A stretch of DNA of 61,336 nucleotides from an uncultured Clostridia bacterium (GCA_948777935.1 CAQDYY010000009.1:1-61336), one strand, 5' to 3'; positions 1 through 9,375 are shown, numbered from the stretch's first letter. Numbers and translations: made by a program. The notes: generated by a model from the sequence alone, not told the origin.

Positions 1-70
1 CTATCCTAGGGGTGGGGGTGATAAATAATTTCACCTTTTGGGGTACAGTTCAGCGAAGCCACTTTTGTTC

Positions 71-970
71 TTATAGAGATAGTTCTGTATGCTTTCTATT
101 TTTAATTATATCAATTTTATTATGAATACATTTATAAGTAAACCATGAAAGTAAAGCTGGAATTAAAGCCATTCTAATATTTATATACATTTTATCTTTA
201 CTATCCACAATTGGCTTTAAATTAGCAATTTCTTTATTAGCAGAAATCAATCTTTTCATATCTTTAAATTGAAGATTTCCAGTTATGCTTTTACAAGGTC
301 TACTAAATTGAGTATGTGTTAAATGTCTTACAGATTTAATTTTATGCTTAGTTTGTGTAAATAATTGTATTTTAGTAGGTAAATCTTCAAAAATGCAATT
401 TTCCTTAAATCTAACTTTTTGTGAACCATTAAATAGTGAATTTTTTGCACAAGTATTCCATATAGACCCAGCTGTATTAACGCCTATTTGATAAAACCTA
501 GATTCTTGAAGTTTTCCAGCATTAAGTTGCATAGTATTAACACTGTTTTCTTTTGAGTCTAATCTAGTTAATTGATAACCTAATACAAATATATCTGTAT
601 CTGGATTATTAGTTGTAGCTTGTTCAATACTTTCTAAAGCACCATCATTAAGAACATCATCAACATCTAAAAATAAGATGTATTTACCTTGGGCATGATC
701 TAAACCAATATTTCTAGCACTTCCCGGACCTCTTTTTCCTTCAGCTGTCTCAAATTTGGTAATTGAAATATTAGGATGCTGAATTTTAAAATTATCTATT
801 ATTGTTTTTGAATTATCAGTAGGCTTAGAATTATCATCAATAATTAATATTTCAATATTATCATAGTGTTGATTAGAAATACTAGTTAATGCAGTTAATA
901 TGTATTGTTCAGCATTTTTCATAGGTATAATCAATGAAAATTTAAAACTTTTATTACTATTATTGTTCAT
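71..970 (-). CDS. Glycosyltransferase family 2 protein
   Basis: This 299-residue protein has the GT-A fold signature of family 2 glycosyltransferases. The N-terminus reads SLIIPMKNAEQYI (nucleotide-sugar binding strand), followed by ILIIDDNS and, near residue 100, the metal-binding LFLDVDDV (DxD). It should transfer a sugar from a nucleotide donor to a cell-surface acceptor; donor and acceptor cannot be read from sequence. No membrane segment is obvious. The ATG at 970 has a GGGAG-type site upstream. It stands alone in its direction, with HExxH protein gene upstream across a 120-bp gap. Family assignment is secure, specificity unknown. Confidence 0.85.
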   Translation of the reverse strand: MNNNSNKSFKFSLIIPMKNAEQYILTALTSISNQHYDNIEILIIDDNSKPTDNSKTIIDNFKIQHPNISITKFETAEGKRGPGSARNIGLDHAQGKYILFLDVDDVLNDGALESIEQATTNNPDTDIFVLGYQLTRLDSKENSVNTMQLNAGKLQESRFYQIGVNTAGSIWNTCAKNSLFNGSQKVRFKENCIFEDLPTKIQLFTQTKHKIKSVRHLTHTQFSRPCKSITGNLQFKDMKRLISANKEIANLKPIVDSKDKMYINIRMALIPALLSWFTYKCIHNKIDIIKNRKHTELSL

Positions 971-1094
971 ATAAACTATTTTCTCCCATATTTTTTAACA
1001 ATTATAGCATAAAAGTTTAAATAATGGAATAGAATTATGTAAATTTTCTAAAAAAGAATTACCAATAAAATTAATTATTGATAATTCTTTTATC

Positions 1095-2192
1095 TTACAC
1101 ATTAACTTTTTCATACACATCTGAAAGACCAAATAATTTTCTTAGCTTGCTAAATATTCGTGCAATAATTCCTTGTTTTTTAGGAACTAGAGCTAAAGAA
1201 GGAGATACACCATGTTCAATTTCATTTCGTCTAATTTCTAAATCAGTCATTTTTTTTATGTAATAATCATTATAAAAAGAATATGTATCTGTAAAACCTA
1301 TAAAATCTTTAAAATCATATAATTTTTTACGATAATCTTCAACTTGTACTAAAGTAGAAATTGCGTTAAATTTTTTATCAAAATAACTTGTAAAGATAGT
1401 ATTTTGTGTTTCTAAAAATAAAGTTTGTATTTGAGAACGTAGCTTAGAAATTTTATCAGAAATCTTTGTAATATTTTTAGAGTTTTCATCTGTATCTGCA
1501 AGAAGAGATGCCTGAAAACTTAAACTATCTTCTAAATCTAAAATTTTATCTAAATTTGATTGTATATTATAAAATGCTCCTTTGTCTGTAAGCTGTATAA
1601 ATTTATCAATAAATAAACTGTTACAAAATAAAGTACTACTAAATAAATCATATGTACCTGTAATATAAGCCATTTGAGCTAGCAATGTACATTCAAGAGC
1701 ATAGTAAGAAGGGCTATAAGTAGGAAGTGTTATATCAAAGTATTTTACTGTATCCAAATTTGAGTTTATTGCAAAAGAACTCATTAATTGAACAGCAGCT
1801 TCATTTAGTCCCATTCCAGGAAGACTACTACTTGTAAAATTACAAAAGCCAAGACGAAGAAGATGATCTTTTTCATCACGATATTCTTGAAGTGCATGAA
1901 TACACTCATGAATAATATATACATTTATACAAGATAAGTCAGCAGTTTCATTAAAATAAATAGAACGGTTTTTATAAGAGTACTTTGCACAAGATAAAGA
2001 ATCTGGCATTTTTGCAACATACATATTAAGCCTAGAAAGCCTCATAAATAAATCGTTTTCATTCAAATTATAGTTAGGAAACGAATCTACTAATTTATCT
2101 GCTACTGATTTTGCAATCGAATTAATAGTAATTCTATCTAAAGTTCTAATAACTTCAATACCTTCTTTTGTTAATTCTTGCTCTATGGTCAT
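1095..2192 (-). CDS. Putative zinc metallopeptidase-like protein (HECIH motif)
   Basis: The 365-residue protein is not one I recognise by name. Near residue 90 it has YIIHECIHALQE, an HExxH zinc-binding motif inside a hydrophobic helix, and about 40 residues later GLNEAAVQ, where the Glu could be the third zinc ligand as in gluzincins. The C-terminal third is charged and helical and ends in a basic stretch (ARIFSKLRKLFG) that could lie on the membrane. The start ATG at 2192 is preceded by AAAGGAG. It is divergent from trpS. Peptidase activity is inferred only from the motif. Confidence 0.5.
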   Translation of the reverse strand: MTIEQELTKEGIEVIRTLDRITINSIAKSVADKLVDSFPNYNLNENDLFMRLSRLNMYVAKMPDSLSCAKYSYKNRSIYFNETADLSCINVYIIHECIHALQEYRDEKDHLLRLGFCNFTSSSLPGMGLNEAAVQLMSSFAINSNLDTVKYFDITLPTYSPSYYALECTLLAQMAYITGTYDLFSSTLFCNSLFIDKFIQLTDKGAFYNIQSNLDKILDLEDSLSFQASLLADTDENSKNITKISDKISKLRSQIQTLFLETQNTIFTSYFDKKFNAISTLVQVEDYRKKLYDFKDFIGFTDTYSFYNDYYIKKMTDLEIRRNEIEHGVSPSLALVPKKQGIIARIFSKLRKLFGLSDVYEKVNV

Positions 2193-2307
2193 TTAAAAAT
2201 TTCTCCTTTGTAACTAATAAAAATATTATACAACAAATTTATACAAAATGTGTTTCATAAAGGTTAAGAATATATTACGTTTATATGACGAAATAGAGAT
2301 AGAGAGG

Positions 2308-2336
2308 TTGTTTTTTTTACCGTAATACTGTATAAT
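2308..2336 (+). promoter_or_regulatory. Sigma-A-type promoter of trpS-obg
   Basis: TTGTTT at 2308-2313 and a perfect TATAAT at 2331-2336 are separated by 17 bp and lie just upstream of the trpS ribosome binding site. I saw no T-box leader in the 150-bp intergenic region, so tryptophan-specific antitermination is not evident. Confidence 0.6.
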
Positions 2337-2363
2337 AGTACTATTAGAATGGAGATGGTTTTC

Positions 2364-3371
2364 ATGGAGAAAAAAAGAATATTAACAGGAGATAGACCAA
2401 CAGGAAAATTACATATAGGGCACTATTTTGGATCACTTCAAAATAGAGTGAAACTTCAAGATATGCATGAAACATTTATTGAAGTAGCAGATGTGCAAGC
2501 TCTAACAGATAATTTTAATAACCCAGAAAAAGTAAAAAACAATGTAAAAGAAATAATAATGGATCAATTATCAGTAGGAATAGACCCTAATAAAGTAACC
2601 TTCTTTTTACAATCTATGATACCAGAAATTGCTGAACTTACAGTGTTTTATTCCAATTTAGTAACAATTGCAAGATTAGAAAGAAACCCAACTGTAAAAA
2701 CAGAAATTGCACAAAAAAGAGAAATATTTGGAGAAAGTGTAACATATGGATTTTTAGGTTATCCTGTAAGCCAAGCAGCTGATATTACAGCTTTTAATGC
2801 CACAATAATTCCAGTAGGAGAAGATCAATTACCACTTATAGAGCAATGTAGAGAAATTGTAAGAAAATTTAACAGTATATATGGAGAAACTTTACAAGAA
2901 CCACAAGCATATTTAGGAGAAAATAAAAGAATTAAAGGATTAGATGGAAATGAAAAAATGGGAAAATCTTTAGGAAATGCAATATACCTATCAGATTCAG
3001 AAGAAGAAATTTCTAAAAAAGTTATGAGTGCAGTAACAGATCCATCAAGAATAAAAAAAGATGATCCAGGAAATCCTAATATATGTATGGTAGCATATTA
3101 TCATAATTTGTTTAGCAAGGAAGAAGTAGAAGCGATTTGTGAAGAATGTAAAGCGGGGAGACGAGGTTGTGTAGCTTGTAAAAAGCAACTAATTAAAAAT
3201 ATTACAGAACATTTAGCACCAATTAGAGAAAAAAGATGCTATTATGAACAAAGACCTGAGGAGGTAAAAGAAATTTTAATGGAAGGAACTTTAAAAGCGA
3301 GAAAAGAAGCAGCTATTACTATGGGGAAAGTAAAAGAAGCAATGAAATTAGATTATTTTAAAGAGGTATAA
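2364..3371 (+). CDS. trpS: Tryptophan--tRNA ligase
   Basis: Class I aminoacyl-tRNA synthetase that charges tRNA-Trp. The N-terminus GDRPTGKLHIGHYFGSL carries the HIGH signature, and EKMGKSLGNAI near residue 195 is the KMSKS loop. Length of about 335 residues matches the family. The start at 2364 is chosen because GGAGATGG lies at proper distance; the in-frame ATG at 2349 overlaps that site. A short Cys-bearing insert (GRRGCVACKK) sits in the C-terminal domain. It is followed after 3 bp by obg, so the two are probably co-transcribed. Confidence 0.95.
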   Translation: MEKKRILTGDRPTGKLHIGHYFGSLQNRVKLQDMHETFIEVADVQALTDNFNNPEKVKNNVKEIIMDQLSVGIDPNKVTFFLQSMIPEIAELTVFYSNLVTIARLERNPTVKTEIAQKREIFGESVTYGFLGYPVSQAADITAFNATIIPVGEDQLPLIEQCREIVRKFNSIYGETLQEPQAYLGENKRIKGLDGNEKMGKSLGNAIYLSDSEEEISKKVMSAVTDPSRIKKDDPGNPNICMVAYYHNLFSKEEVEAICEECKAGRRGCVACKKQLIKNITEHLAPIREKRCYYEQRPEEVKEILMEGTLKARKEAAITMGKVKEAMKLDYFKEV

Positions 3372-3374
3372 AAT

Positions 3375-4646
3375 ATGTTTACAGATTATGCAAAAATCAC
3401 AATAAAATCTGGTAATGGAGGAAACGGGGCAGCAACATTTAGAAGAGAGAAATATGTAGCAGCAGGAGGACCAGATGGAGGAGATGGCGGAAAAGGAGGA
3501 AGTATTTATTTTGTAGTAGATAAAGATTTAAATACTTTACTAGATTTCCGTTATAAAAAGATATTTAAAGCAGAAAATGGGCAAAATGGTAGTGGTAATA
3601 ATTGTTATGGAAAAAAAGGAGAAGACCTATATATTGGAGTTCCAGTAGGAACAATTATAAAAGACAGTGAAACTGGAAAAGTATTAGCAGACTTATCTTC
3701 TGAAAACCAAAAAGAACTAGTACTTCCAGGAGGAAGAGGCGGAAAAGGAAATGTACATTTTGCAACATCTACAAGACAAGCACCAAGGTTTTCACAAGAT
3801 GGAGAAAAGGGGCAAGAAAAAGAAATAATATTAGAACTAAAGCTACTTGCAGATATAGGGTTAATAGGGTTTCCAAATGTAGGAAAATCAACATTTCTTT
3901 CAAGAGTTACATCTGCAAAACCTAAAATTGCAGACTATCACTTTACAACAATTATACCAAACCTAGGAGTTGTAAAATCTATATATGGAGACAGTTTTGT
4001 AATTGCAGATATACCAGGAATTATAGAAGGAGCAAGTGAAGGTGTAGGGCTTGGAATTCAATTTTTAAGACATATTGAAAGAACACGTCTACTACTTCAT
4101 GTAATTGATGTATCAGGAACAGAAGGAAGAACTCCAGTACAAGATTTTGAAATAATAAACAAAGAACTAAAGGAATATAGTGAAAAATTAAGTACAAGAA
4201 AGCAAATTATTGTAGCAAACAAACTAGATGTTATGCAAGATGAAAATTTATTAAAAGAACTCGAAGAATTTGCAAAAAATAAAGGTATGGATCTATTTAA
4301 AATATCTGCTGTAACAGGAGAGGGAATAGATAACTTAATGAACCATGTAACAGAAGTATTAAAACAATTACCAAAAGAAGAATTAATAGAAGTAGAAGAA
4401 AAGATGGTATATACTTTAGAAGATAAAGACGAATTTAGTATTACTAGAGATGGAGATGAATATTTAGTAGAGGGACTAGCAATAGAAAGACTAATGGGAA
4501 GAATTAATATAGGAGATAACGAATGTATGCACTATTTCCAAAAAGTAATAAGGAATTTAGGAATAGAAGAGGAACTAAAGAAAAAAGGAGTAAGACCAGG
4601 AGACACAGTCAAATTTTTAGAATGGGAATTTGAATGGGAAGAATAG
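3375..4646 (+). CDS. obg: GTPase Obg (CgtA)
   Basis: Essential GTPase of late 50S ribosome assembly and stress signalling. The Gly-rich Obg fold is residues 1-158 (SGNGGNGAATFRREK, DGGDGGKGG). The G domain follows with GFPNVGKSTFL (P-loop), FTTIIPN (switch I), DIPGIIEGA (switch II) and ANKLD (G4). The C-terminal OCT domain fills the last 80 residues. The 423-residue length is standard. It begins 3 bp after trpS, with its ribosome binding site inside the end of trpS. Confidence 0.96.
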   Translation: MFTDYAKITIKSGNGGNGAATFRREKYVAAGGPDGGDGGKGGSIYFVVDKDLNTLLDFRYKKIFKAENGQNGSGNNCYGKKGEDLYIGVPVGTIIKDSETGKVLADLSSENQKELVLPGGRGGKGNVHFATSTRQAPRFSQDGEKGQEKEIILELKLLADIGLIGFPNVGKSTFLSRVTSAKPKIADYHFTTIIPNLGVVKSIYGDSFVIADIPGIIEGASEGVGLGIQFLRHIERTRLLLHVIDVSGTEGRTPVQDFEIINKELKEYSEKLSTRKQIIVANKLDVMQDENLLKELEEFAKNKGMDLFKISAVTGEGIDNLMNHVTEVLKQLPKEELIEVEEKMVYTLEDKDEFSITRDGDEYLVEGLAIERLMGRINIGDNECMHYFQKVIRNLGIEEELKKKGVRPGDTVKFLEWEFEWEE

Positions 4647-4656
4647 GAAAAAGGAC

Positions 4657-4708
4657 AAGATGTACGTTAGTGAAAGAAAAACTTTCTCTAATGTATATCT
4701 TTTTTATT
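4657..4708. terminator. Bidirectional intrinsic terminator after obg
   Basis: A long imperfect stem pairs about 4657-4676 with 4682-4701 around an A-rich loop and is followed by a T run. It lies between convergent obg and the XRE gene, overlapping the 3' end of the latter. Confidence 0.75.
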
Positions 4709-4900
4709 TACCATTGTTCTTATATAAATGCCAATTTCTTCATTAGAAAGGTTTAATATGCTAATTAATTCTTTTAAAATATCTCGTCTTGGCAGATCTT
4801 CTTCTGTATCAATTCTAACATATTGTCTTAAACTAATTTTTAAAATTTCAGCCATTTTTTCTTGAGTATATCCTAATAATTTACGTTTTTCTTTAATCAA
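4688..4900 (-). CDS. Small XRE-family helix-turn-helix regulator
   Basis: About 70 residues, almost entirely a Cro/C1-type HTH (KEKRKLLGYTQEKMAEIL, then SLRQYVRID as recognition helix). A TTG at 4900 is preferred because AGGTG stands 7 nt before it; a GTG at 4909 has no such site. It probably binds DNA as a dimer. The symmetrical divergent promoter at 4947-5000 just upstream is the obvious operator candidate, suggesting autoregulation and control of the rightward transcript. Gene identity is firm, target inferred. Confidence 0.8.
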   Translation of the reverse strand: MIKEKRKLLGYTQEKMAEILKISLRQYVRIDTEEDLPRRDILKELISILNLSNEEIGIYIRTMVNKKDIH

Positions 4901-4946
4901 ATTTATCACCTAGACAAATTATGGCATAAGTAAATTGAAATAAATA

Positions 4947-5000
4947 TTGACATTAAACGTCACTAAATATATAATAATAAAAAATAACGTTTAATGTCAA
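4947..5000. promoter_or_regulatory. Symmetrical divergent promoter/operator with 14-bp perfect inverted repeat
   Basis: Arms TTGACATTAAACGT (4947-4960) and its exact complement (4987-5000) face each other across 26 bp. Each arm contains a consensus -35 TTGACA. Rightward, TATAAT is at 4970-4975 with 17-bp spacing; leftward, a TATTAT lies about 18 bp from its -35. One sequence thus serves as both the two -35 boxes and a two-site operator, most simply bound by the adjacent XRE protein. Confidence 0.75.
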
Positions 5001-5025
5001 TAGAGAAAGGAGAAAACGAAAGAAA

Positions 5026-5239
5026 ATGAAAAAACAAAAAAATAAGGGGCGGAAATAGATCCCGCCCCTACAGAGAATATTTGGAAAGTGCACCTGTAGG
5101 GTCAGATTCCATATCTGCCCCAGATGGCATATGTATTAAACGCCCCCACGGAATCACACTAATTGCACTTGTAATAACAATTTTATTCTCTTATGACGAA
5201 AAATTAAAATGTAGTAATAGCAAAGGTTTCCTTGTATAA
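5026..5239 (+). pseudogene. Truncated pilin-like gene, readable through one in-frame CGG (+1)
   Basis: From ATG 5026 the frame gives MKKQKNKG, then CGG (5050-5052) followed at once by TAG. Shifting +1 at the CGG opens 62 codons: the leader crosses two palindromic repeats (PVGSDSISAPDG) and reaches PHGITLIALVITI, the prepilin-type N-terminal motif. The hydrophobic helix then breaks and the product ends at about 70 residues, so it is a remnant. The complete-looking relative at 60781 has the same leader and motif with no shift. The ATG is about 13 nt from AAAGGAG, a loose spacing. Confidence 0.5.
5046..5121. repeat. Two short palindromic repeats (families B and C)
   Basis: B is a palindrome GGGGCGGAAAT...CCGCCCC at about 5046-5068; C is GGGTCAGAT...ATCTGCCCC at about 5099-5121. 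The same pair, in the same order, lies at 60901-60976. Both sit inside the reading frame of pilin-like genes. Confidence 0.75.
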
Positions 5240-5348
5240 ACAATTTTGTAATTTAAAAATTTTCACATATTTAAACTTGCTAACTAAAGTCAATAGTTTT
5301 TAGAAATTTTTTTAAAATTATTTTTATAGTAAATTTAGGTATGCTAAA

Positions 5349-5379
5349 TAAGCAGTGTTGAAAAACATTGCTTTTTACA
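5349..5379. terminator. Hairpin with T run after the IS110 gene
   Basis: AAGCAGTGTT pairs with AACATTGCTT around a short loop and is followed by Ts. It lies between the pilin remnant and the transposase fragment and could end transcription from the left. Confidence 0.5.
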
Positions 5380-5398
5380 TATATTTCCAGTAAAACTG

Positions 5399-6043
5399 TT
5401 AATTATATACTTCTTTTACTCTAGCATAATAAATTCGCAAAAACTTATTTAATCCAGCTATTTTACAGACATCCATAGGTTTACCTTCAATTTCTTTTTT
5501 TACTATATAATCGTATACAGATGAATCATTTGTAGGTTTTGTAGCTTTTAGAGATTTCATTATTTCATAACCACATTTTCTTAAATATTTATTACCTCGT
5601 TTTGAAATATGTATATTAGTGGCTGTAAATTTTCCAGATTGATAAGGCGGAGTATCAATTCTAGCACTTGCTATTAAACTGTTTGCATTTTTATATTTTC
5701 TAACATCACCAATTTCAGCTATAATTCTAGGACAAATTTTATTGCCTATACCTTTCATTTTGCGAACAATATCATATTCGGGCAATTCTCTTGCAAGTTC
5801 GTTCATCTGTGCTATAAAATATTTTAGTTCCAATAATTTTAATAAAATAGGTAAATGATAAATACCAGTTGCCTCCATTACAAACTTAATAGCTTCTTTT
5901 GGAAATTCTTTGATTTTTTCCAATAACATATCGAAACCTTCATTAGTATGTTTTATTTCAAAAGGCTTTTCTAATAGAATACCATTAAGATTAATTGCTA
6001 TTGTACTTTTACTTTTTGATACATCAATTCCTATAGCATACAT
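5399..6043 (-). pseudogene. IS110-family transposase, internally deleted
   Basis: The N-terminus MYAIGIDVSKSKSTIAINLNG is the RuvC-like DEDD domain start of IS110 transposases. The C-terminal half (MKGIGNKICPRIIAEIGDVRKY, then TNIHISKRGNKYLRKCGYE) is the transposase_20 domain with its catalytic serine region. The protein is 214 residues where about 400 is usual: the middle is missing between LLKLLELKYFI and AQMNELAREL. The acidic residues of the lost segment are gone, so it should be inactive. It was probably deleted in place, because the join stays in frame. Confidence 0.8.
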
Positions 6044-6454
6044 AAAAATTCTCCTTTCTAAAAATTAATTTTTTTGAATGGATCCAACTACTATTACATC
6101 TTTCATTTTGGCTATTTACACGAATGTACAATATATGTAATTCAACTTGCTTAATCGAAGGATTGATGAATAGAGTTGGTCAACTGTTTAAATAGCGAGA
6201 GATAACAAAGTATTCTCTAGATGAATTGCGTTGACCAATCTTCTCTATTTTAATGAAAAAAAGTATAATTATCAACTTATGTGATAACTATACTTATATG
6301 GTACCAAAGATGAATTGTAAAAAATAATAATACAATATCATCTTTTTTGATTTTATAGCCATATAAAAATAAAAAATTAAGTAAATTTATGGAAAAATAC
6401 AAGAAAGTATGGTATATTATTGCTATAAATATAAAATAATTTTTTAGGAGGAAC
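6044..6454. other. Non-coding flank of the IS110 remnant
   Basis: There is no credible gene in these 411 bp. The first ~200 bp upstream of the transposase are the equivalent of the left-end non-coding segment that in IS110 elements encodes the bridge RNA; partial complementarity (AGAGTTGGTCAAC at 6172 and GTTGACCAATC at 6229) suggests folding. The rest is AT-rich and contains the ribosome binding site of the next gene. Confidence 0.35.
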
Positions 6455-6934
6455 ATGGATAGATTAATTAACAATGAACTTAATAATACAATAACTAATG
6501 AAAAAAATAAAGAGATTAGTAATTTTATACAAGAACTACAGAATGCATTAGATAACCCTAAAAATCAAATAACAATTGATAAAAGTTTCTATAATGAAGT
6601 ATATAATGATTTGGAATTGGCACAAAAATATGAGGAACAATTGGAAGGAATAATAAAAGATTGTATGTTAGATTATTCATATGATACAGAATTTGTATAT
6701 GTTAATTATGATGAAAAAGCTAAAGAGTATTATATGGATATATATGATGGAGATGTTACTAAAGTAAATGTGAGCAAAAAGGAACTTGATAATTCAAATA
6801 TAAAGGTTGGTTCTTTTTACTTTGTATTAAACAATGGAGATTATTTACAAGAAAAAGAATATATAAAAGATAATATTAAATCTAAAATAAAATATGAACT
6901 CAACAATTTAGAAAATAGGAGAAAAAATGGTTAG
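6455..6934 (+). CDS. Hypothetical acidic protein upstream of a nuclease
   Basis: 159 residues, not recognised. It is strongly acidic (DYSYDTEFVYVNYDEKAKEYYMD), helical at both ends, and has no membrane segment. TTTTAGGAGG stands 5 nt before the ATG. Its end overlaps the nuclease gene by 8 bp, the arrangement expected of an immunity or antitoxin partner. That role is inference from order and charge alone. Confidence 0.6.
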   Translation: MDRLINNELNNTITNEKNKEISNFIQELQNALDNPKNQITIDKSFYNEVYNDLELAQKYEEQLEGIIKDCMLDYSYDTEFVYVNYDEKAKEYYMDIYDGDVTKVNVSKKELDNSNIKVGSFYFVLNNGDYLQEKEYIKDNIKSKIKYELNNLENRRKNG

Positions 6935-7775
6935 TAATAAAGAAGATATTATAAAGGAAATATTAGCAAAGAATTTAAACAAATTAGAAGAATATACAGA
7001 AATTGTTAATAAAGGAAAAACATTTTTTACAAAAAATGATTACGATATTATTGAAGGAATACCACAGTATTACGAAATAGATGAATATGGTAGAACGAGT
7101 GGTGCAATTGCAATAATTAGTAGAAATACTTTATCAATAAGAACAGAAAAGCATTTAAAATATCCAGATCCAAGTGGATGGAGTAAAATAATTAGTAATA
7201 GTGGTATTTTTCAAAGATGCCATTGTATTGCTTATAGATTATCAGCTAAAAAGAATGATAAAAGAAACATTTTTATTGGTACAGAAGATTTAAATAAAAA
7301 AATAATGTGGCATATTGAAAATGATATAGAAAACTACATAAGAGAAAATGAAAAACAATATATAAGATTATTATATAGGGTTACCCCTCAATATAAAGCA
7401 AAAAATCAAATACCAACAGGAATACTCATAGAAGTTAAAAGTATTGATACAGAATACGAAGTGTGTATGTTTTGCTATAATGTTGAAGATAAAGTAAAAA
7501 TAAATTATAGTGATGGAAGTATTAGAGAAGATAATAGAGGAGTTTTAACAACGAAATTTATTGAAAAATTTAAAAAATCATATTCTGAAAAAAGACAAAA
7601 GAAAAGTCCAAATATTAATTTAATAGTAAATGCACAAACTAAAAAATACCATTATGAAGATTGTTCAATAGTAAAAAATACAGAACCAAAGTATATAAAA
7701 GAAATTACAACTAAAGAAAGAAACTTAATAAAAGATGGATATTCTATTTGTAAGATATGTGAAGAAAGGCGGTAA
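6927..7775 (+). CDS. DNA/RNA non-specific endonuclease-like protein with Cys/His tail
   Basis: The central part (SGWSKIISNSGIFQRCHCIAYRL, NIFIGTEDLN, YIRLLYRVTPQY) fits the His-Me-finger non-specific endonucleases, where xRCHxIAxxL carries the catalytic His and NxxN the metal site. The last 50 residues hold YHYEDCSIV...GYSICKIC, a small Cys/His module like the metal-binding tail on secreted nucleases. No signal peptide is seen. The final codons are AGG CGG TAA: the in-frame CGG directly before the stop, if shifted +1, would add GKND and end in TAA... TGACTAA. The next gene starts 2 bp on. Confidence 0.7.
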   Translation: MVSNKEDIIKEILAKNLNKLEEYTEIVNKGKTFFTKNDYDIIEGIPQYYEIDEYGRTSGAIAIISRNTLSIRTEKHLKYPDPSGWSKIISNSGIFQRCHCIAYRLSAKKNDKRNIFIGTEDLNKKIMWHIENDIENYIRENEKQYIRLLYRVTPQYKAKNQIPTGILIEVKSIDTEYEVCMFCYNVEDKVKINYSDGSIREDNRGVLTTKFIEKFKKSYSEKRQKKSPNINLIVNAQTKKYHYEDCSIVKNTEPKYIKEITTKERNLIKDGYSICKICEERR

Positions 7776-7777
7776 AA

Positions 7778-9167
7778 ATGACTAAACGAGAACTAGAAGT
7801 ACTTATAAAATAAGGAGAAGGTTATACACTAGAATTTAAAGAAAATTTAGGTAAAAAGTTTGCAGTTGAAATTGTAGCTTTTGCTAATAGTATGGGTGGA
7901 AAAATATTGATAGGTGTAGATGATGGCAATATTATTGGTACAGACACATCTAATAATCAAAGAGCAAATATACAAAATCAAATAAGTCAAATAGAGCCAA
8001 GAATAAATGTGAAAATTGAAGTAGTAGATAATGTTATTGTTGTAAATGTACCAGAAGGAGATGATAAGCCATATTCTTCGAGTGATGGGTATTATTTAAG
8101 AGCAGGTGCTATGTGTCAAAAGATGAATAGAAATGAAATTAGAGAATATTTAGAAGATGGTGGAAAAATACAGTTTGATAGAATGATAAATAAAAAAGCT
8201 AAATACCCAGATGACTTTGATGAAAATGCTTATAAAAACTTTTTAAAATTATCTAATACAAGTGAAATAATTGCAAAAGAAGAATTATTGATAAATTTAA
8301 AGTGTTTAGAAAAAGTAAATAATCAATATATGTTTACAAATGCAGGGGTTGTTTTCTTTGCGAAGAATCCTACGAATTTTTTAATTCAAAATTATATAAC
8401 TTGTATTGCTTTTTAAGGAACAAATAGAGTTTATATTTTGGATACATTAGATTGCAATAAAGACATAATAGCCAATATTGAAGATGCTTTAGCATTTGCT
8501 AAAAAGCACATAAATTTGACTTATTTAATTAATGCAGAGATTATGAGAGAACAAGGAAATGCAACAAGAAAAGAAGTTTTAGAAATTCCAGAAGATGTAT
8601 TAAAAGAGGCTATCATAAATCGGTATATGCCATCGCCAATACTTTGAAGAAGGTGCAAGAGTTATGGTAGAGATTTATGATGATAGGGTTTCAATAGTAA
8701 GTCCAGGGGGAGTACCAAAAGGAATTACAAAAGAAAATTTTGGTAAAAGAAGTATTGCAAGAAATCCTATTATTGCAGATTTATTAAGAAGAACACATTA
8801 TATAGAAAAAGCAGGAACTGGTATAGGAAGAATGAGAGAATTAATGGAAGATGCAGGACTTAAAGGACCTAAATTTCAATATGATGAGTTCTTTGAAGCG
8901 AGCTTTTTAAGACCATCATATTATGACAAGAATTATGGAACTTATGATTTATCTAAAAAGGATAATGAAAAAATTACAAAATTAAATAATACACAAACAC
9001 AAATAATTAATTTGATAAGAGATAATCCTAGTATTACCCAAAATGAAATGTCTGAAATAATAGGTATGGCTTTGCCAACTATTAGAAAAAATGTTCAAAT
9101 TCTAAAAAATAAGGGAATTTTAATAAGAGAAGGTGCAACAAAAAAGGGTATATGGATTATAAAATAA
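7778..9167 (+). pseudogene. AlbA-domain ATP-binding transcriptional regulator, interrupted (two TAA, one CGG)
   Basis: Read through, this is a 462-residue AlbA_2/HATPase_c_4 regulator: TLEFKEN and EIVAFANSMGGKILIGVDD at the N-terminus (Schlafen AlbA-like), then ICHRQYFEEGARVMVEIYDD and SPGG (GHKL ATPase), and a C-terminal winged HTH (TQNEMSEIIGMALPTIRKNV). The frame is broken three times: TAA at 7811, TAA at 8414, both leaving the frame unchanged, and CGG at 8621-8623 after which the protein resumes at GGT in +1. The CGG matches the window-wide pattern; the two TAA codons argue that this copy is decayed. Confidence 0.75.
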
Positions 9168-9172
9168 AATTT

Positions 9173-9208
9173 CTTGTATACTTTTGTTGTATACTTTAAG
9201 TATACAAG
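9173..9208. repeat. Triple GTATAC motif with inverted ends
   Basis: CTTGTATAC and GTATACAAG are perfect inverted copies with a third GTATAC between them. It lies just after the AlbA-type gene and looks like an operator or weak hairpin rather than a terminator. Confidence 0.4.
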
Positions 9209-9232
9209 AAAGTATATCAGAAAATTGAAAAA

Positions 9233-9272
9233 TAACATTAGATTTATAAAAAAATCTAGTGTTATTTTTTTT
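9233..9272 (+). terminator. Intrinsic terminator
   Basis: TAACATTAGATTT pairs with AAATCTAGTGTTA (one G:T) around an A-rich loop and is followed by eight Ts. Confidence 0.85.
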
Positions 9273-9375
9273 GGAAATTTTTTATCTACATTTTAAAGAT
9301 ATAAAATTATATAAAAAACAAATAAAAATGGCTAGAAATTTAAAATAAAGCTAATAAATGGAAGAAGGTGGGGGA

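Noticed and set aside
2193..2363. T-box leader for trpS
   Set aside because: No T-box consensus, no specifier-loop arrangement and no terminator pair in the 170-bp gap; only a promoter.
6277..6474. 65-residue hydrophobic frame on the minus strand
   Set aside because: Low-complexity Phe/Ile/Leu run opposite AT-rich DNA, no ribosome binding site, overlaps the start of the 6455 gene.
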